64,000 nt of DNA. Origin: Tenebrio molitor. Taxonomy: Eukaryota; Arthropoda; Insecta; Coleoptera; Tenebrionidae. Location: positions 1,054,001-1,118,000 of the forward strand of contig NC_091051.1 in NCBI RefSeq assembly GCF_963966145.1. The letters are read 5' to 3'. Numbering within the stretch: the stretch's first letter is position 1; each line of letters starts with the position of its first letter. Positions 11,915-23,602 of this stretch are shown here, one piece after another. Both the position numbers and the translations under genes were made by a program. Below the pieces are notes generated by a model. The model searched no databases and was not told where the DNA came from. It saw only the letters and a list, made by a program, of their open reading frames with translations.

Positions 11915-12152
11915 TACAAACTTTTATTTCCACCTTCAGCATTTAAACATAGTTTTTTAATTGTTATTTATGTTTATAAAAGATGATATTTTGTAATGAT
12001 AGGCGGTAGGGCAATTATACCTACGTCGTCATGGTGTTGAGATAAACAACAAAAATACTGTGAGAAGTTTGATGGAAATTGTTGCAAAAAGGAAGAAAAG
12101 AAAGAACGCCTGTAAACTGTTTACTTAGAAGGTGGAAATAAAATTGTATGTA
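11915..12152. mobile_element. TA-flanked MITE S, 238 bp
   Basis: TACAAACTTTTATTTCCACC then TTC (11915-11937) is mirrored by GAAGGTGGAAATAAAATTG then TATGTA (12128-12152), giving terminal inverted repeats of about 24 bp. The interior is AT-rich and non-coding. Its ends differ from the TACAGGG families, so it is a separate family. Confidence 0.75.
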
Positions 12153-12404
12153 CATGTATGACAATTTTTTAATAATAAATAAAGTTTTTTTTTAATTCTT
12201 CTCCTCTTCGTGAGTAATCATTCCATAATAAAATTCAGATTAATATTTAACCCCCTAAACTCTCTAAATTGGGTAAAAAGGTATAATTATATCGTTTTTT
12301 ATTAGTTTTTCATTTGCAACAACAAACAAGTAGGTATATCATTCTTTAGAGAAACAAACAATAATTATTTACTTAAAAAAATAATTTTGCGATAAAAGTA
12401 GATA

Positions 12405-12812
12405 TACAGGGTGATTTTTAAATACTAGTACAAAAAAAGACTGGTAATAGGTGAGAATGAGTAGGACTCATATACAAAAAAAAAATCTAATAAAATCCTT
12501 TTCGTTTTCGAGATAAAAATAAATTAAATTTTGGTGAAAATTGTCAGTACGCTACTGAATTAAAGGTAATTAAAAACATAATTGGGGTTGTCAAGCAACA
12601 ATAATAATTTTGTTGTATTTTTATTCATAGCATTGTCGGGTTGCTATGGTTTCATTTATTGTTTACAATTGTTGTGTCTGTGGCGTAGAATGTGCATGGA
12701 CAGGGTTAGTTTATCCCTACTGTTTTAGATTTTTAAAAATGGTTTTCTGGACTCTTCAGAATCTCCAGATGACCCAGTATTTTTTTGGACTACCATTTAA
12801 AAAACACCTGTA
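12405..12812. mobile_element. TA-flanked MITE I, copy 1 (408 bp)
   Basis: Left end TACAGGGTGATTTTTAAATA; right end CATTTAAAAAACACCTGTA. The inner part (GGTGAGAATGAGTAGGACTC, TTTTCGTTTTCGAGATA, AGTACGCTACTGAATTAAA) aligns with the inverted sequence of the element at 16921-17416. Non-coding. Confidence 0.8.
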
Positions 12813-13489
12813 TGCTAGATAGCAATTTTGATATCCAATAAATGGAAATGCAGTGTTAAAAAGCGAAAATTATCGGAAATTACATCAAACTGTCACTAAA
12901 AATTTCTACACAGCACCTAAACACTTAGATTTTTGTAATCGATATAATTTTGAAGTCCTGCGAAATTGGAATATTTCGCTGCGCGCTTTTGAGCGTTTCG
13001 CACGTCTAAACTCTTGGATATCTTGGATTTTTTTTTCAATTTTACCCAATAATGCTAGGATAGGACTTTTTTTTTGTAGAAAATTATGTGCTTTCCTAAA
13101 GAGATTCTAAAGAATTTTGCTTTATCTGCCGTAGTTTTCGATACAGAGGGAGGTGAATTGAAGTAGAAAAATATAATCTATCTACAAGCGCTTGAAAATC
13201 GCGACTTTGTGTATCTCCATAGAGACGGTTAAACTGTCTTTTTTTTCTGAGCGGAGTAGAAGTACTTGAAGTCCTAGGAGTAGAAGAAGTAAAGCCTCTA
13301 AAAAAGCGAAATAACGAAATTATTATCCAATATGTAACCGCCCCCACTGTCGTATTTCACGAGCCGTTTGTTTTGGGCGTGTCCATGCTGTCAGATGTGA
13401 TGTCAAAATCAGCAAGCAAGATGGTTGTTCTGTTTTAAAATTAAACGTTTGTAGGTTATAACCGTTTGTTATTCCCGTTTTGATAATTT

Positions 13490-13687
13490 TTGTTATATTC
13501 AGCGAATATCTGTGAAGTAAAAAGTCCGATGCTCTTGAAAACGGCGACGCCTCAAAAACTGGTACATTTGACGATGGGAGATATCGAAGATTTGGGTTCT
13601 GCTATCTTAGTAAAAGTTCAGGATACTAAAAATTACAAATCACGATCATTCACCATTTTGGGAAAGTTTTACCTGGAAATTCGTTGA
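13490..13687 (+). pseudogene. Crypton-like tyrosine recombinase fragment
   Basis: The last 40 or so codons read KLVHLTMGDIEDLGSAILVK, then VQDTKNYKSRSFTILGKFY. This resembles the segment before the catalytic core in the Crypton-type tyrosine recombinases (DNA-cutting, strand-joining enzymes) carried by insect transposons: an LT..DIED.GS.I.VKI.DTK....R.FTI pattern. The frame then fails (LEIR, stop), and no catalytic R..H..R..Y block is present. A possible splice acceptor (TTATATTCAG) ends at 13502. It is a short fragment without ends, so the exact element is unknown. The identification rests on pattern memory and not on a search. Confidence 0.5.
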
Positions 13688-16600
13688 AAGTATATCGGAT
13701 AATTTAGGCTTTACTAATATTATGGAAATTTCAAGGAAGTACCAATAATATTACAAGAGAAGTAGGAATTATTGTTGCCTTAAAATTTGAAAATTGTAAC
13801 TGGACGAAAAAAATTAATTAGTTCATGTCCGATGTTTTTTTGTGATCCGCTTGAAGATAAAATAGTATATATCATTCAGAGTAGAAGATCTTTTTGTGCT
13901 TCGCCCAGTTGCCGACCTCAACTGCGTTTCGGTCTTCAATCTCTGGGCTCGGCACAAAAACACTCACTTCCACTCTTTAAACTGAAACAAGCAAAATTTT
14001 AATTTTAATAATTGCAATAATCGGTGTCGATAAACGATGGTTTTTTAATAATAAGATGAAGTGCTGCCGCCGCACGCAAAAATAATGACTGCCGAGGAAC
14101 AATTCTAAGCGAGTCTCGGCGTGAATTTCAAATTATCTTTGGGCCAGTAATGAGGGGTCATTGATGTTTTATTTATGACATTTCGGTATGCATACGTAAT
14201 CGCGTTAAGTGCGTATTTTCACAAGTTAAATACGAACGAGAGCTTTGTAATTTTGTAGAAAGTTCGATTATGGTAATGAGATTCCCGAGAAAAGCGACAC
14301 TCCGGGATAAATTACACAGCTAGATGCGTTTAAACGGTTTAACGTAATTGGTGGTTTCACCAAAGCGTCATCAACCCCATCCGATTGAGACGACATCTCG
14401 CACCGTCCATAACTTTCGTTAGGACTAATTGGGTTAGAAACAGAGGTTTTGCAGATTTACATACCGGTTAGAAGCAGTAGTAGACGGGCAAAAAGTCGTC
14501 GACAGTTCGGTGAAAAACTTGCAAGCGAAGCATCCGATTCATAACTAGCGAACTGCATTCGTCGATGTTCATTCAGCAATCGCTCCCACGGACAAAAAAC
14601 TAGAAGCGAAATTCTGTCGTAATTAGGAGCGAGAGTCGATGGTGGCGATCTCTTCGTCGGAACGTCTTAACACCTACGCCGGAGTAATTGCAGTAATCAG
14701 TCGAAGCCGCAACCTCGAACAATATTGATAGGTACTGATATATCGCCCCTATTAATCAAAAGAAAATTGCTAAGGCTGCACGTGACGGTCGATCCGCCGC
14801 CGTAATTATTACTACCGAAGAGGCCCCGGAAAAATACTGTTCTGTCCTGGCGTCGAAGTCTCTCAGGGGCTGAAAGAGACCGCGTCGCGATTAAGCCATA
14901 AAGCGCATCGAACGATGGGTCCGCGATTCGACGGTCTTAACGGTTTCGGTAATAACTTTAATGTTTTAGACGACGATCGAGCCTGTAAAATTGAAATCAA
15001 CCGGGAACGTTATAACTTATTACGAGTCTCATGCTAATCCGAGTGCGAATGCGATTCCGATGTCGTGTAAAGCCTAACCGTGCCTTCATTAGCATATATA
15101 TTTGTCCGCGTCGCCAGTCTGGCTTTGATTACGAGAATCGCGCCGATAGGGGATCGGAAATGAGATCGGTAATTTCGTTTAATTCGATTTCAGGGGAATG
15201 CACTCGCTGGAGAGAAAAAAAATCGCCGGGACGTCTCAATCGACGGGGCCATTACTTGTCTTGTTATAATTTTATGCGCCCGAGAGCGGCGTAAAGTGCG
15301 CAGCGGAGGGCTTCTTCATCAACGTCGACTGTCGACTGTTTTGGTCAAAAGCAATATGTTCCATATAAAGGAGGCGCGACGTTGCATTGGCGTAGAGGTC
15401 GGGTAATTGACGACGGTCGACGATGTGAGAATGTCATCTGAAATGATTGTCGTAACGAGATCGGTGCGTTTCTTGTGTCTTCTCGTCATTACCAGAACGA
15501 GAATAATTGGACCGGGGGAATATTTAATTACGGACGAAAGGCGAAGAAAGAGCTTACGTAATAGTCGAGCGTTTTTATTTCTTTTCGTCATTTAATAATC
15601 GCGATTGGCACACCTGCCGCTCCAATATTCAGAAATATAGGCAGATGCAGCGACGGTCCTGATGTGTTTTACCAATGCTTTCGTGGAATTTCCGGTTTAC
15701 AACGGAGTAGACGGACGGAATTATGTCAACTAGTCGAAAATAGTTGCCACGTCGAAAAAACAACAATAAATTAATACATATTTTAAAAAAAACTAGAATA
15801 GTGAGAAAATTTTTGAAGCTCCATTTGACGCATTTTTTGTTTGTTTAAATTAAATTTTCAGTGTTGCCAACCCAGCAGGTGTAACGTAAATCGTCTTCCG
15901 TTATATTACAGATGGGTAATTAATGCAGGTCGCCATAATAACACAACGATTTCGGTTTTGCTGTAATTTTGATTAAATCTGAATGAAACATGTGAAATTA
16001 ATAATTTATCATTTTAATCGGCGACGGACGCTGACCGCATCTTCAAATTAAATCGTACAAATTGCTCGTTACTATCTTAGATAAAATTCCAAAAGAGAGG
16101 TTCTGGTTTTTATCTGATAACAACCAATTTGTACTTTTTTACAGCGATTACCGTTAGGTCGAGTAAAAATTTGTTCGATAAAAATTAATCACCGAGTTAA
16201 TTTATTTTACGGAAAATGACGCTAACGAGTCGGCAGTTCATTGAAAGTTGTGACTAAATCACACAAGAACTGCCAACTATTAGTTACAAATAAAAATTCT
16301 TGGGAGTTTGACGTTTTGATGTTGCACACACTTCGACAGCGTTGCAACCACAATTAGAGTTTCCCCCAGAGCGCACAATTTTCAAAAATTTACACCAAAT
16401 TGTGGAGGGATAGTGATTAAAAGTGCAGATGACAGTTAACAGTTACTTTTCTCTAATACATGTCATAAATTTTTTTCGAGGAAAAAAAAACACCTGTCCA
16501 TTTAAGTCGGTTAAATAACTACGTAATAAACGAAAACGACACAAATTGGTACGACTGAAACTGTGTATTGTCAAACTGTCGCACGTCATTACAAAAAAAA

Positions 16601-16819
16601 ATTAATGCGCTGTGTCTCAAAATATTTCTCACAAGTCTCGTAATAGCAGAAAGTGAGGTTACGAATACGTAACGGCCGCTTTACACATCATGTCAATGGG
16701 ATGACATGTGACGGCCAAAATTCCGTGGCCGGAACTGTACAATCAATTAACGTTTATCGTACTTTCAATAAAAACATATTTGATTCAATTTATTTGATTA
16801 TTTTAAGTTTGCTAAATAC
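13688..16819. other. Mostly CpG-rich unique DNA, no gene seen
   Basis: 13.7-14.0 kb continues AT-rich and may be more of the recombinase-bearing element. From about 14.1 kb the sequence is CpG-rich with TTAATTA words. Frames up to 90 codons (15319-15591) have no recognisable content. From 15.7 to 16.8 kb it is AT-rich without identifiable repeat ends. Confidence 0.4.
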
Positions 16820-17705
16820 TACAGGGTGTGTCAAAATTCGCGAATTCCGAATTCAGAGCGTGGTAGGGAAGTGGGGACCCAGTGGAGGTCGAAAAAAAAA
16901 ATCGCTCTTCCCGAAGAAGATACAGGGTGATTCTGAAATAAGTTTGGAAAAAAAAGTGGTGTATCCTTGACACAAAATAATTCTGCGTAAATGACTTTTG
17001 GAGGTAAAATCAAAAGGATGGAAATTACCCTATATCCTTGTATTTCCAACGCCTATGAATAGGGAAAATTTGTCCGAATTTGTTCACTTCATTAGCAACC
17101 ATTGTTACATCAAACTCCACAATAAAGTCGTAGGTGCCAAGCACACTGCTTTGTAAATGTTTCTATGGAAATGATCGAGAGGAGTAAGGTTACGTTTGTG
17201 ACTGACGGGCACCTTTGATTATTATTGTTGCCAAACTACCAAGATAATCAGGTAATCACTTTTAACTCAGCAGCGTACTAGCAATTTTGACCAAATTTTC
17301 AATCATTTGTATCTCGAAAATGAAAAAACTTTTATAAGAAACATTTTTTGTCAATGACTTCTCATCATCACCAATTACTGTTTTTTTTTCCAAAATTATT
17401 TCAGAATCACCCTGCATTTTAATTTTGTTCAGTACATGGGAGCCTTCGTATCCACTGTGACGAAATACTGTTCTAGCTACGTTGCCGTTCCATTTTTAAG
17501 AAAAATTACAAAAATTTAAGATTTTTTCACTCCAAAGTAAAGCCTGTACATATTTGAAGAAAACGCAATTCAAAGAGTGCACCTTCAGACCAATGTATCT
17601 TTGTGGGGGGAGTCCCAATTTTTTTTTATTTGCATATTTGGACTACTGAAGTGATCCCCTACAACGCTCTGAATTCGGAATTCGCGAATTTTTAGACACC
17701 CTGTA
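16820..17705. mobile_element. TA-flanked MITE J, interrupted by MITE I copy 2
   Basis: TACAGGGTGTGTCAAAATTC then GCGAATTCCGAATTCAGAGC (16820-16859) is mirrored at 17664-17705, ending GACACCCTGTA. The terminal repeats of about 40 bp include two GAATTC words. Removing the inner 496-bp element leaves a MITE of about 390 bp. Non-coding. Confidence 0.85.
16921..17416. mobile_element. MITE I, copy 2 (496 bp), nested in MITE J
   Basis: The left end TACAGGGTGATTCTGAAATA is mirrored by TATTTCAGAATCACCCTGCA, where the final TA has become CA. Its inverted sequence aligns with MITE I copy 1 at 12405-12812. It sits about 100 bp inside the left arm of MITE J, so it is the younger insertion. Confidence 0.82.
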
Positions 17706-17841
17706 TAATCTCTTTCAAAATCAAAAATCCACCACCTGTTGAATTATGTTGGCAGAAAAAAGAAATCCCTAGAATAGGTTTCATTTTTTTGGGTTGGCCC
17801 AACCTTCCGCCAAAATTTGAGTTTGTCACAAATATCAAATT

Positions 17842-18402
17842 ATGAAAATGCCTCGAAAAACAAGGAATCTTTTAATCGCTAAATTAAAGCGAGCACTCAT
17901 TAAGTGCTTCGAAGAATTTAAAAAACAAAACGACTGTCAACAGTTTTATTTCATAACCCCACGTTTTTCTGACACTTCCAAACACACTAAAAACAAAAGT
18001 TGGCGACGTTGTCGGTTGTATTTTCGAGGTAGAATGCAGTGTTTGATTTTGAAACAAATTATAACTGGCATTTTCACTACAAAACTTAATTCTTCATTTT
18101 TTTACATTGTTGCCAAGTGTGATGTTGTTGGATCTTTGACATCCCGACAAGCTTTTTTACAACACGTGTCAGATCTACCAAAGGACACATTCCTTCTGAC
18201 ATCTTATTTCGAAACATTGGAAGTCAGTCTTATTGTTTTGACGTACGAGACTAGTTTGTTGTCATCTGATAAAATAATTGGAACCTATTATTTGAAAAAA
18301 AAATTGATGTCCGATCGATTACGGTGTCAATCAAACTTTTGTGTGGAAAGAAAACAATTCGATGAACTGTCAATCCTTCCGTACTACAAAAATGTTGTTT
18401 GA
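17842..18402 (+). CDS. Orphan ORF, 186 codons, unrecognised
   Basis: This is a single uninterrupted frame with start context ATT-ATG, in AT-rich DNA where a run this long without a stop is unlikely by chance. The predicted product is basic at the N-terminus (MKMPRKTRNLLIAKLKRAL), then mixed, with a moderately hydrophobic stretch around residues 125-140 (SLIVLTYETSLL). No domain, signal peptide or catalytic motif is recognised. It lies between MITE J (ends 17705) and an inverted repeat at 18411-18446. A possible AATAAA follows at about 18634. It may be a remnant of a transposon gene, a young orphan gene, or chance. No homologous frame occurs elsewhere in the window. Confidence 0.2.
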   Translation: MKMPRKTRNLLIAKLKRALIKCFEEFKKQNDCQQFYFITPRFSDTSKHTKNKSWRRCRLYFRGRMQCLILKQIITGIFTTKLNSSFFYIVAKCDVVGSLTSRQAFLQHVSDLPKDTFLLTSYFETLEVSLIVLTYETSLLSSDKIIGTYYLKKKLMSDRLRCQSNFCVERKQFDELSILPYYKNVV

Positions 18403-18410
18403 ATTTATAA

Positions 18411-18446
18411 TTACCGGCAACAATAATTTAAATGTGTGCCGGTAAC
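18411..18446. repeat. Short hairpin after the orphan ORF
   Basis: TTACCGGCA and TGCCGGTAA form a perfect 9-bp stem around an AT-rich loop of about 18 bases. The function is unknown. It could be the terminal palindrome of a small element. Confidence 0.55.
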
Positions 18447-21400
18447 GTTGATTAATCAAAAAAATTATCTACATCGTGTATTTTACGCTTTTTATGTCGG
18501 CGTGTCAATAATGGAATGGAAATTTAATGTGTTTTTTTTTTAGTTAATTGGGGGGCACCGTAATTATGCAGAAAATTTAAATAATTTGGACAAAAAAAGC
18601 AAATTGACAGGCTGCGTTTATAACGTGAAACAATAATAAAAGCCATAAATTTCTGTAAACTTATACTTTCCGATAAAATTCATAAATGTTTTACAGTCAG
18701 AAATCCCCATAACCTTGAAAACGAATGACAACTGTCAAATGGTCAAATCGATAGATATGGTAGCGTGAAATACAGCCAGGCTACGTTTTTTCGTTTCTCA
18801 AATCGTCGTTATTTCTTTTTTAATTTCTTCAATTCACAGTTGTTTATTAATAATCAAGCCAGTCGAAATTTCATCGAGATCTGATACCGAGTGCAATTCA
18901 GAACGCAACATCTTTGTTAATTGGTACAGCGACGCGAGTAAAATATTCAGTTTTTTGAAGGAAGCCCAGTTATCGCAGAAAACGCATAATTATCGCATCA
19001 GTCGGAAGCCGATTGGTCGCCGTTAAAAATACAGAAATAATTGGGCGATCATTGTCACGTGACTTGTGTGCGTTATTTGTGGTTTTTCTTTGGAGATTGC
19101 GCAATTCCAGGATCGGGCGCACTAATCGAGATTTTTATCGGGTGAATTTACACCGACGTTTCTTGTATCATTTAGCAATCGGATGAATAATCTACGGCCG
19201 AGATCGATAGAGAAGAGGAGAGAGAAAAAAATCGTTATGCTAAATTAAATTCGATTCGATCAATCATAGTTAAACAGTGAAAACCTCACAGATAAACAGA
19301 TTACCATCACATACCCGGTCATTAATATGGCCGTAAATTTCGAACAACATGACAATTTTTTCGTTTGTTTAAATCAAAACTGGAGTCGGTTCTTAATTGA
19401 TGATTCGGACCGGAGATAGAACAAGATGAACGACGACGCCATTATTATAACGGCGCTATTTCTAATTCTGCGTTGGTAATGGACGCACGTCGGGGCATCT
19501 GTCAAAGGAATTATGGTGATTTTTTTTCAATTAACAGGACCGGCCCGCACGAAAAAAACACACCAGAGGTGATAAAGAATAAGGTTGCGGATTCGGAGGC
19601 GTTACCGATCAAATAAAAATCGATCGAAACTAGACGTGTCGAAAAAACACACGTGACTGGTACAAATCGGTTCGTTAGACTCTGTTATACCTACATTTGC
19701 ACCGGAGGAAATACTCGTGACATCGTTTGAACATTAGAAAATATTGTACCATCGTAGTTGGCGCTGAAAATTCACACAAATGCAACAAACTAGTAATATT
19801 TTACAATGACCCTGTAGATATCGTTGCAGTTTTGAAAATACAGTGTAAGGTGCCACGAAGTATTCCAGTTTCGCGTGACTCGGCAAAAAATCTAAATGTC
19901 TAAAAATTCTGAAAGTGAGAGGACCAGATAATCAGCAAGAAGAGTCTCTGAAATGTCTTCCGATTAATCAGTCGCGTTGTTCGCGATCCGACAAGCCGAC
20001 CACTTTGACGCATAATAAACGTAACAATTTGGGGCATTCGCCTGAAAGCTGAAAGCAGAAGAAGAAACGTTCCGGCGAGAGCGGCGCGATCGGCTCTCGA
20101 TTAATTAGTTCGATGGTGGATATAATTGATGGTGCCGTAACGTAATAAATATGGTTTTGTTGTATAAACAGCATAAAGGCCATTATAGTTGCGTCGTATA
20201 AAGTCCGTATAAAAGCGCCATAAATAAAGGCGTAGTAAAGCGATATGTATACACTGTGTTGCTGGCGAAAGAGGAGCGACTGGCAATTTAGGAGTCTTCT
20301 TTGTGTTATGACGGGCATTCTCTTGCCTCGATTTACAAGTTATAATAAAATGACGATTAAATAAAGCAATCAACGACATAGATGGTGATCGTTTCGGAGG
20401 CCAGTGGCGCAGAACGTGCCGACTAAGAGGAGGCCGTAAAGGCACTAACGAAAGCGACCATAAACCGGACGTTTATCATTGCGAATTCTTCGCCGTCGAA
20501 GGACAAAATGCTACATCGCAAACAAACTCGAGCGCGGATCAATCCGCGACACGCTTTTGGTTTGTTTCCGTTCGCGGTGAAACTCGAAATTTTGATTTTT
20601 AGAGTGGATCAATCCGCGACACGCTTTTGGTTTGTTCGCGGTGAAAGTCGAAATTTTGAGTGTCGTGAGTATCAGCGGCTGCGAGTGTTACACTCGAGCG
20701 CCAGCTGCACGAATAAAAGATGCTTCTAACGTCCGACAGATATAGAGAAACACGTGCCGTCTCATTAGCCACAGTCTGGCACGTCGGCTAGACCTCCACC
20801 CTTTTTTTTCCGGGTCGCACTTTCACTCTTTCCCGGAGCTTTTCTCTCCCCGTTGACGGATCGCTCCGGCGTCGTTAAAACGCCAACTCGTCGATATATC
20901 ACGATCGAATCGTCAATCACGCGAAGAAACAGTTAACAACGTTCTGTTGGGATTCCTTCCATTGTATTCCTTTTGGCAGACGACGAGAATCGCACGGGTT
21001 TGATGAATGAAAATGACCTTGGGAAAAAATCGGCCTTGTTAGACACGAGAAATGACCAATTATTAGTTGTGGCACGTCAACGGGATTTTATGTGCGAATT
21101 TCGATCGGGTTACCTTGGTGGGCAGACGCATAAATTGAGAAAAGGTGCCGAATGCGGGAAAAACAATCCTTGGAAGAGGTGGTCGATGACTCGGCTCAAC
21201 ATCTCATCTGCAATTATTGTGACGATCGCGATTCGTTCCCCCGAAAAATCTATTAAAAATCAAATTTTTAATAGGATTACGGCGTCCTGAAAGTGCTGAA
21301 ACGGGGGTCGAAACGCTCCATCATCTTCTACAATCCAAACCGTCAAGAGTTCGTGTGTTAAATTTTTGTACAAACAAGTCCGCTTTCCCTTTCATTAATT

Positions 21401-23299
21401 CGATTAAATCGCTCGATTTTTACCAACATTTTCTTTGTTTTTTTTGTGAGTATCTGGTTTTCGGATCTCGACAGTCCATCCGAAGGAGCAACGTCCGGTC
21501 ACATGACCGTCGTCCGTCGAAATTCGCGCACACTTCCAAACGGATGCCTTTCGGGCGTTTTATACTCTCTCGCGTTATTGCTGTAATTAATTCGATACGA
21601 AAACATACGTTGCGTCTTGTGAATACGTTGGGCTCGTGTCAACGAACCAATGGGAGTCCTGGACGGGGCGCCCGGTGCTCGAACCACCTGCCGCACACAT
21701 AAAGAGACACCTTTACCCAAATTCGAAAGGAAATTTTCCATTGGACGGGACCCACCCCACCAAGGACTCGCCACGACGGCGACGACGCTCCCTCCTTTCG
21801 CTTTTCCGAGCTTTCCGCGGAAACAATCCGGACTCGTGTTTGCAAGAATCGAAGCCGAAGCGTCTCAAAGTAAGTTCTCATTTTCAATTAATTACGTTTA
21901 ATTACCACAAGAACCAGATGGTGTCTCGAACGTGTCTCTACACTTCTACTGTGCAGAGATAACAATCAGTAATTCTCGTTTTATCGTTGTAATAATTAGA
22001 CGTCAGTTGGTGCTTCGGTGACGTCTTCGCGGGGTTGCTCCAGCCCGGAACAGAAGAGTCCATCGACGTATCAAAAACGTTAACGAAACTTGTTTAATTC
22101 TGGACGTCAAACGAGCCGTTTGGGGTCAGTCCGCCGCGATAGGGATCTCCACGCAGACGCTGCCTCCGATGAATAATCACCTCTTGGCCGGGCAAACCGC
22201 GAGTTGCTGTCACAACTATCAAACCCGTCAAGTGTCGGCCAGGCGGTCGAGGAGTTAAATCCGAGGAAAATCGCGCCCCGGGCTCTAATTTATCGGTAGC
22301 TCCTCCGGTAGCGCGAATTAAAATAGAGTCGCAAGGTGATGGAACGTGCGCATGGGCGCCTATTCACCCATCATAATGGTACAAGTGTCGCGATTCAATG
22401 GCGAATCGGCCACGCGTTCGAGGAGGCAGGTGTGCGGGACCACCTGGACTACTCCCATATGCCACTGGAGGTGCACCAGCTCCTCCAGCCGAAATTTCGT
22501 ATTCGAGAGGCGTCGGCCCTCTAACGACGTGTTTTTAGCGGTGCCGTTTGAATAATACCGTCGCGTATAAATCCATCTTAACGAATCGAAAAACTCACCA
22601 CCGTTTCATTCATAACTTGTGGGGAAAAAATCCGTCGCAATTAAAAATTGTTGCGTGGCGTTCCTTTCAATTAGCGACGGCCAAAAACGAGAGATGGGCG
22701 GCCGGTCGCGCAGGTTTATTTTTCGATTCTGTTAATGGCAAGATTTAATTGATACGCGGCCGAGAGAAAATTTACAATGTTCAATACAATTAGCGGAAGC
22801 ATAATTAATGGTCCGTTCGATAAAGAGCAACGTCTCCGCACGAGGATTTATCGATCAGGCGAATCTGGGGCAAGCTTTCTTCCATCCGGTCCATCCTGCG
22901 GGATCTTTCGGGACGCGGACTCTGGTGTTTTTTGCACGAGACGGCAGGTGGACCAATTAACGGTACCTGTAGTCGCGATCACCTGTACAGACACACACGC
23001 GCGCTAAACATGCAAAAAGCATCGAAAATTCCACCGACGTTCGGCATTATGGATTGCCCTTTTTAGCCGAATATGCGATAATTAACCGAGAAGATTAACC
23101 AGTTTTTCGAAAAACGAACGAAACGAGTCCGTCGAGGCGCGTTCCTCATCAAAGTCTCCCCTGCCCGACATTTGCTTTATCACAATTGACTCAAAATGGC
23201 CGGCGCGCCTCTCGACCTGTCGTCGAAGTCTCCCGGGAAAAATTACCGAAAAGCTCGCCAAAAGTTGAAAGAATTAAAATAATTTATTTAAAATTGAGA
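18447..23299. other. CpG-rich unique DNA, no gene seen
   Basis: A 4.9-kb gene-poor stretch. 20.5-22.5 kb is the most GC-rich part and has overlapping open frames on both strands (for example 21499-21774 minus and 21650-21901 plus), as expected where stop codons are rare. A GTAAGT word at 21870 could be the donor of a non-coding exon, but nothing else supports it. Confidence 0.35.
20536..20660 (+). repeat. Two-copy tandem repeat, 70-bp period
   Basis: GGATCAATCCGCGACACGCT (20536 and 20606) begins two copies that continue TTTGGTTTGTT..CGCGGTGAAA and TCGAAATTTTGA. The copies are nearly identical, differing by a 5-base insertion (TTCCG) and single changes, which implies a recent duplication in otherwise unique DNA. 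Confidence 0.85.
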
Positions 23300-23507
23300 A
23301 ATAGGGGTTTTCGAGATCGCTGATTACGAATTTGTTTTTAGTTTTTCCAAAGACAAAATGGCGGATCCAAAATGGCGATTCGAAATATTACCAAGTTTTT
23401 AATTTTAATGAAATTTTAGTAATGGGGCTGTTTTTAGGTCACTGATTACAAATTTGGTATTAGTCTTTCCAAAAAAAAATATGGCGGATCCAAAATGGTG
23501 ATTATAA
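23300..23507 (+). repeat. Two-copy tandem repeat with ATGGCGGATCC motif, about 121-bp period
   Basis: CGCTGATTACGAATTTG...AAAATGGCGGATCCAAAATG (23317-23374) recurs as CACTGATTACAAATTTG...ATATGGCGGATCCAAAATGG at about 23440-23497. Such GGCGGATCC-type words are common in dispersed insect repeats. Non-coding. Confidence 0.7.
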
Positions 23508-23602
23508 TACCTATAACGTTCAGAGTTTCAGTTAAACTTGGTTTATTGAGCTTGCATTTTATCACTTCATTACCATTTCCGAAGAAAAATTTAAAAAAGA
23601 AA

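Noticed and set aside
21640..21872. Possible 5' UTR exon ending at a GTAAGT donor (21870)
   Set aside because: GTAAGT is expected many times by chance in 64 kb on two strands, and no acceptor, promoter or coding frame supports it.
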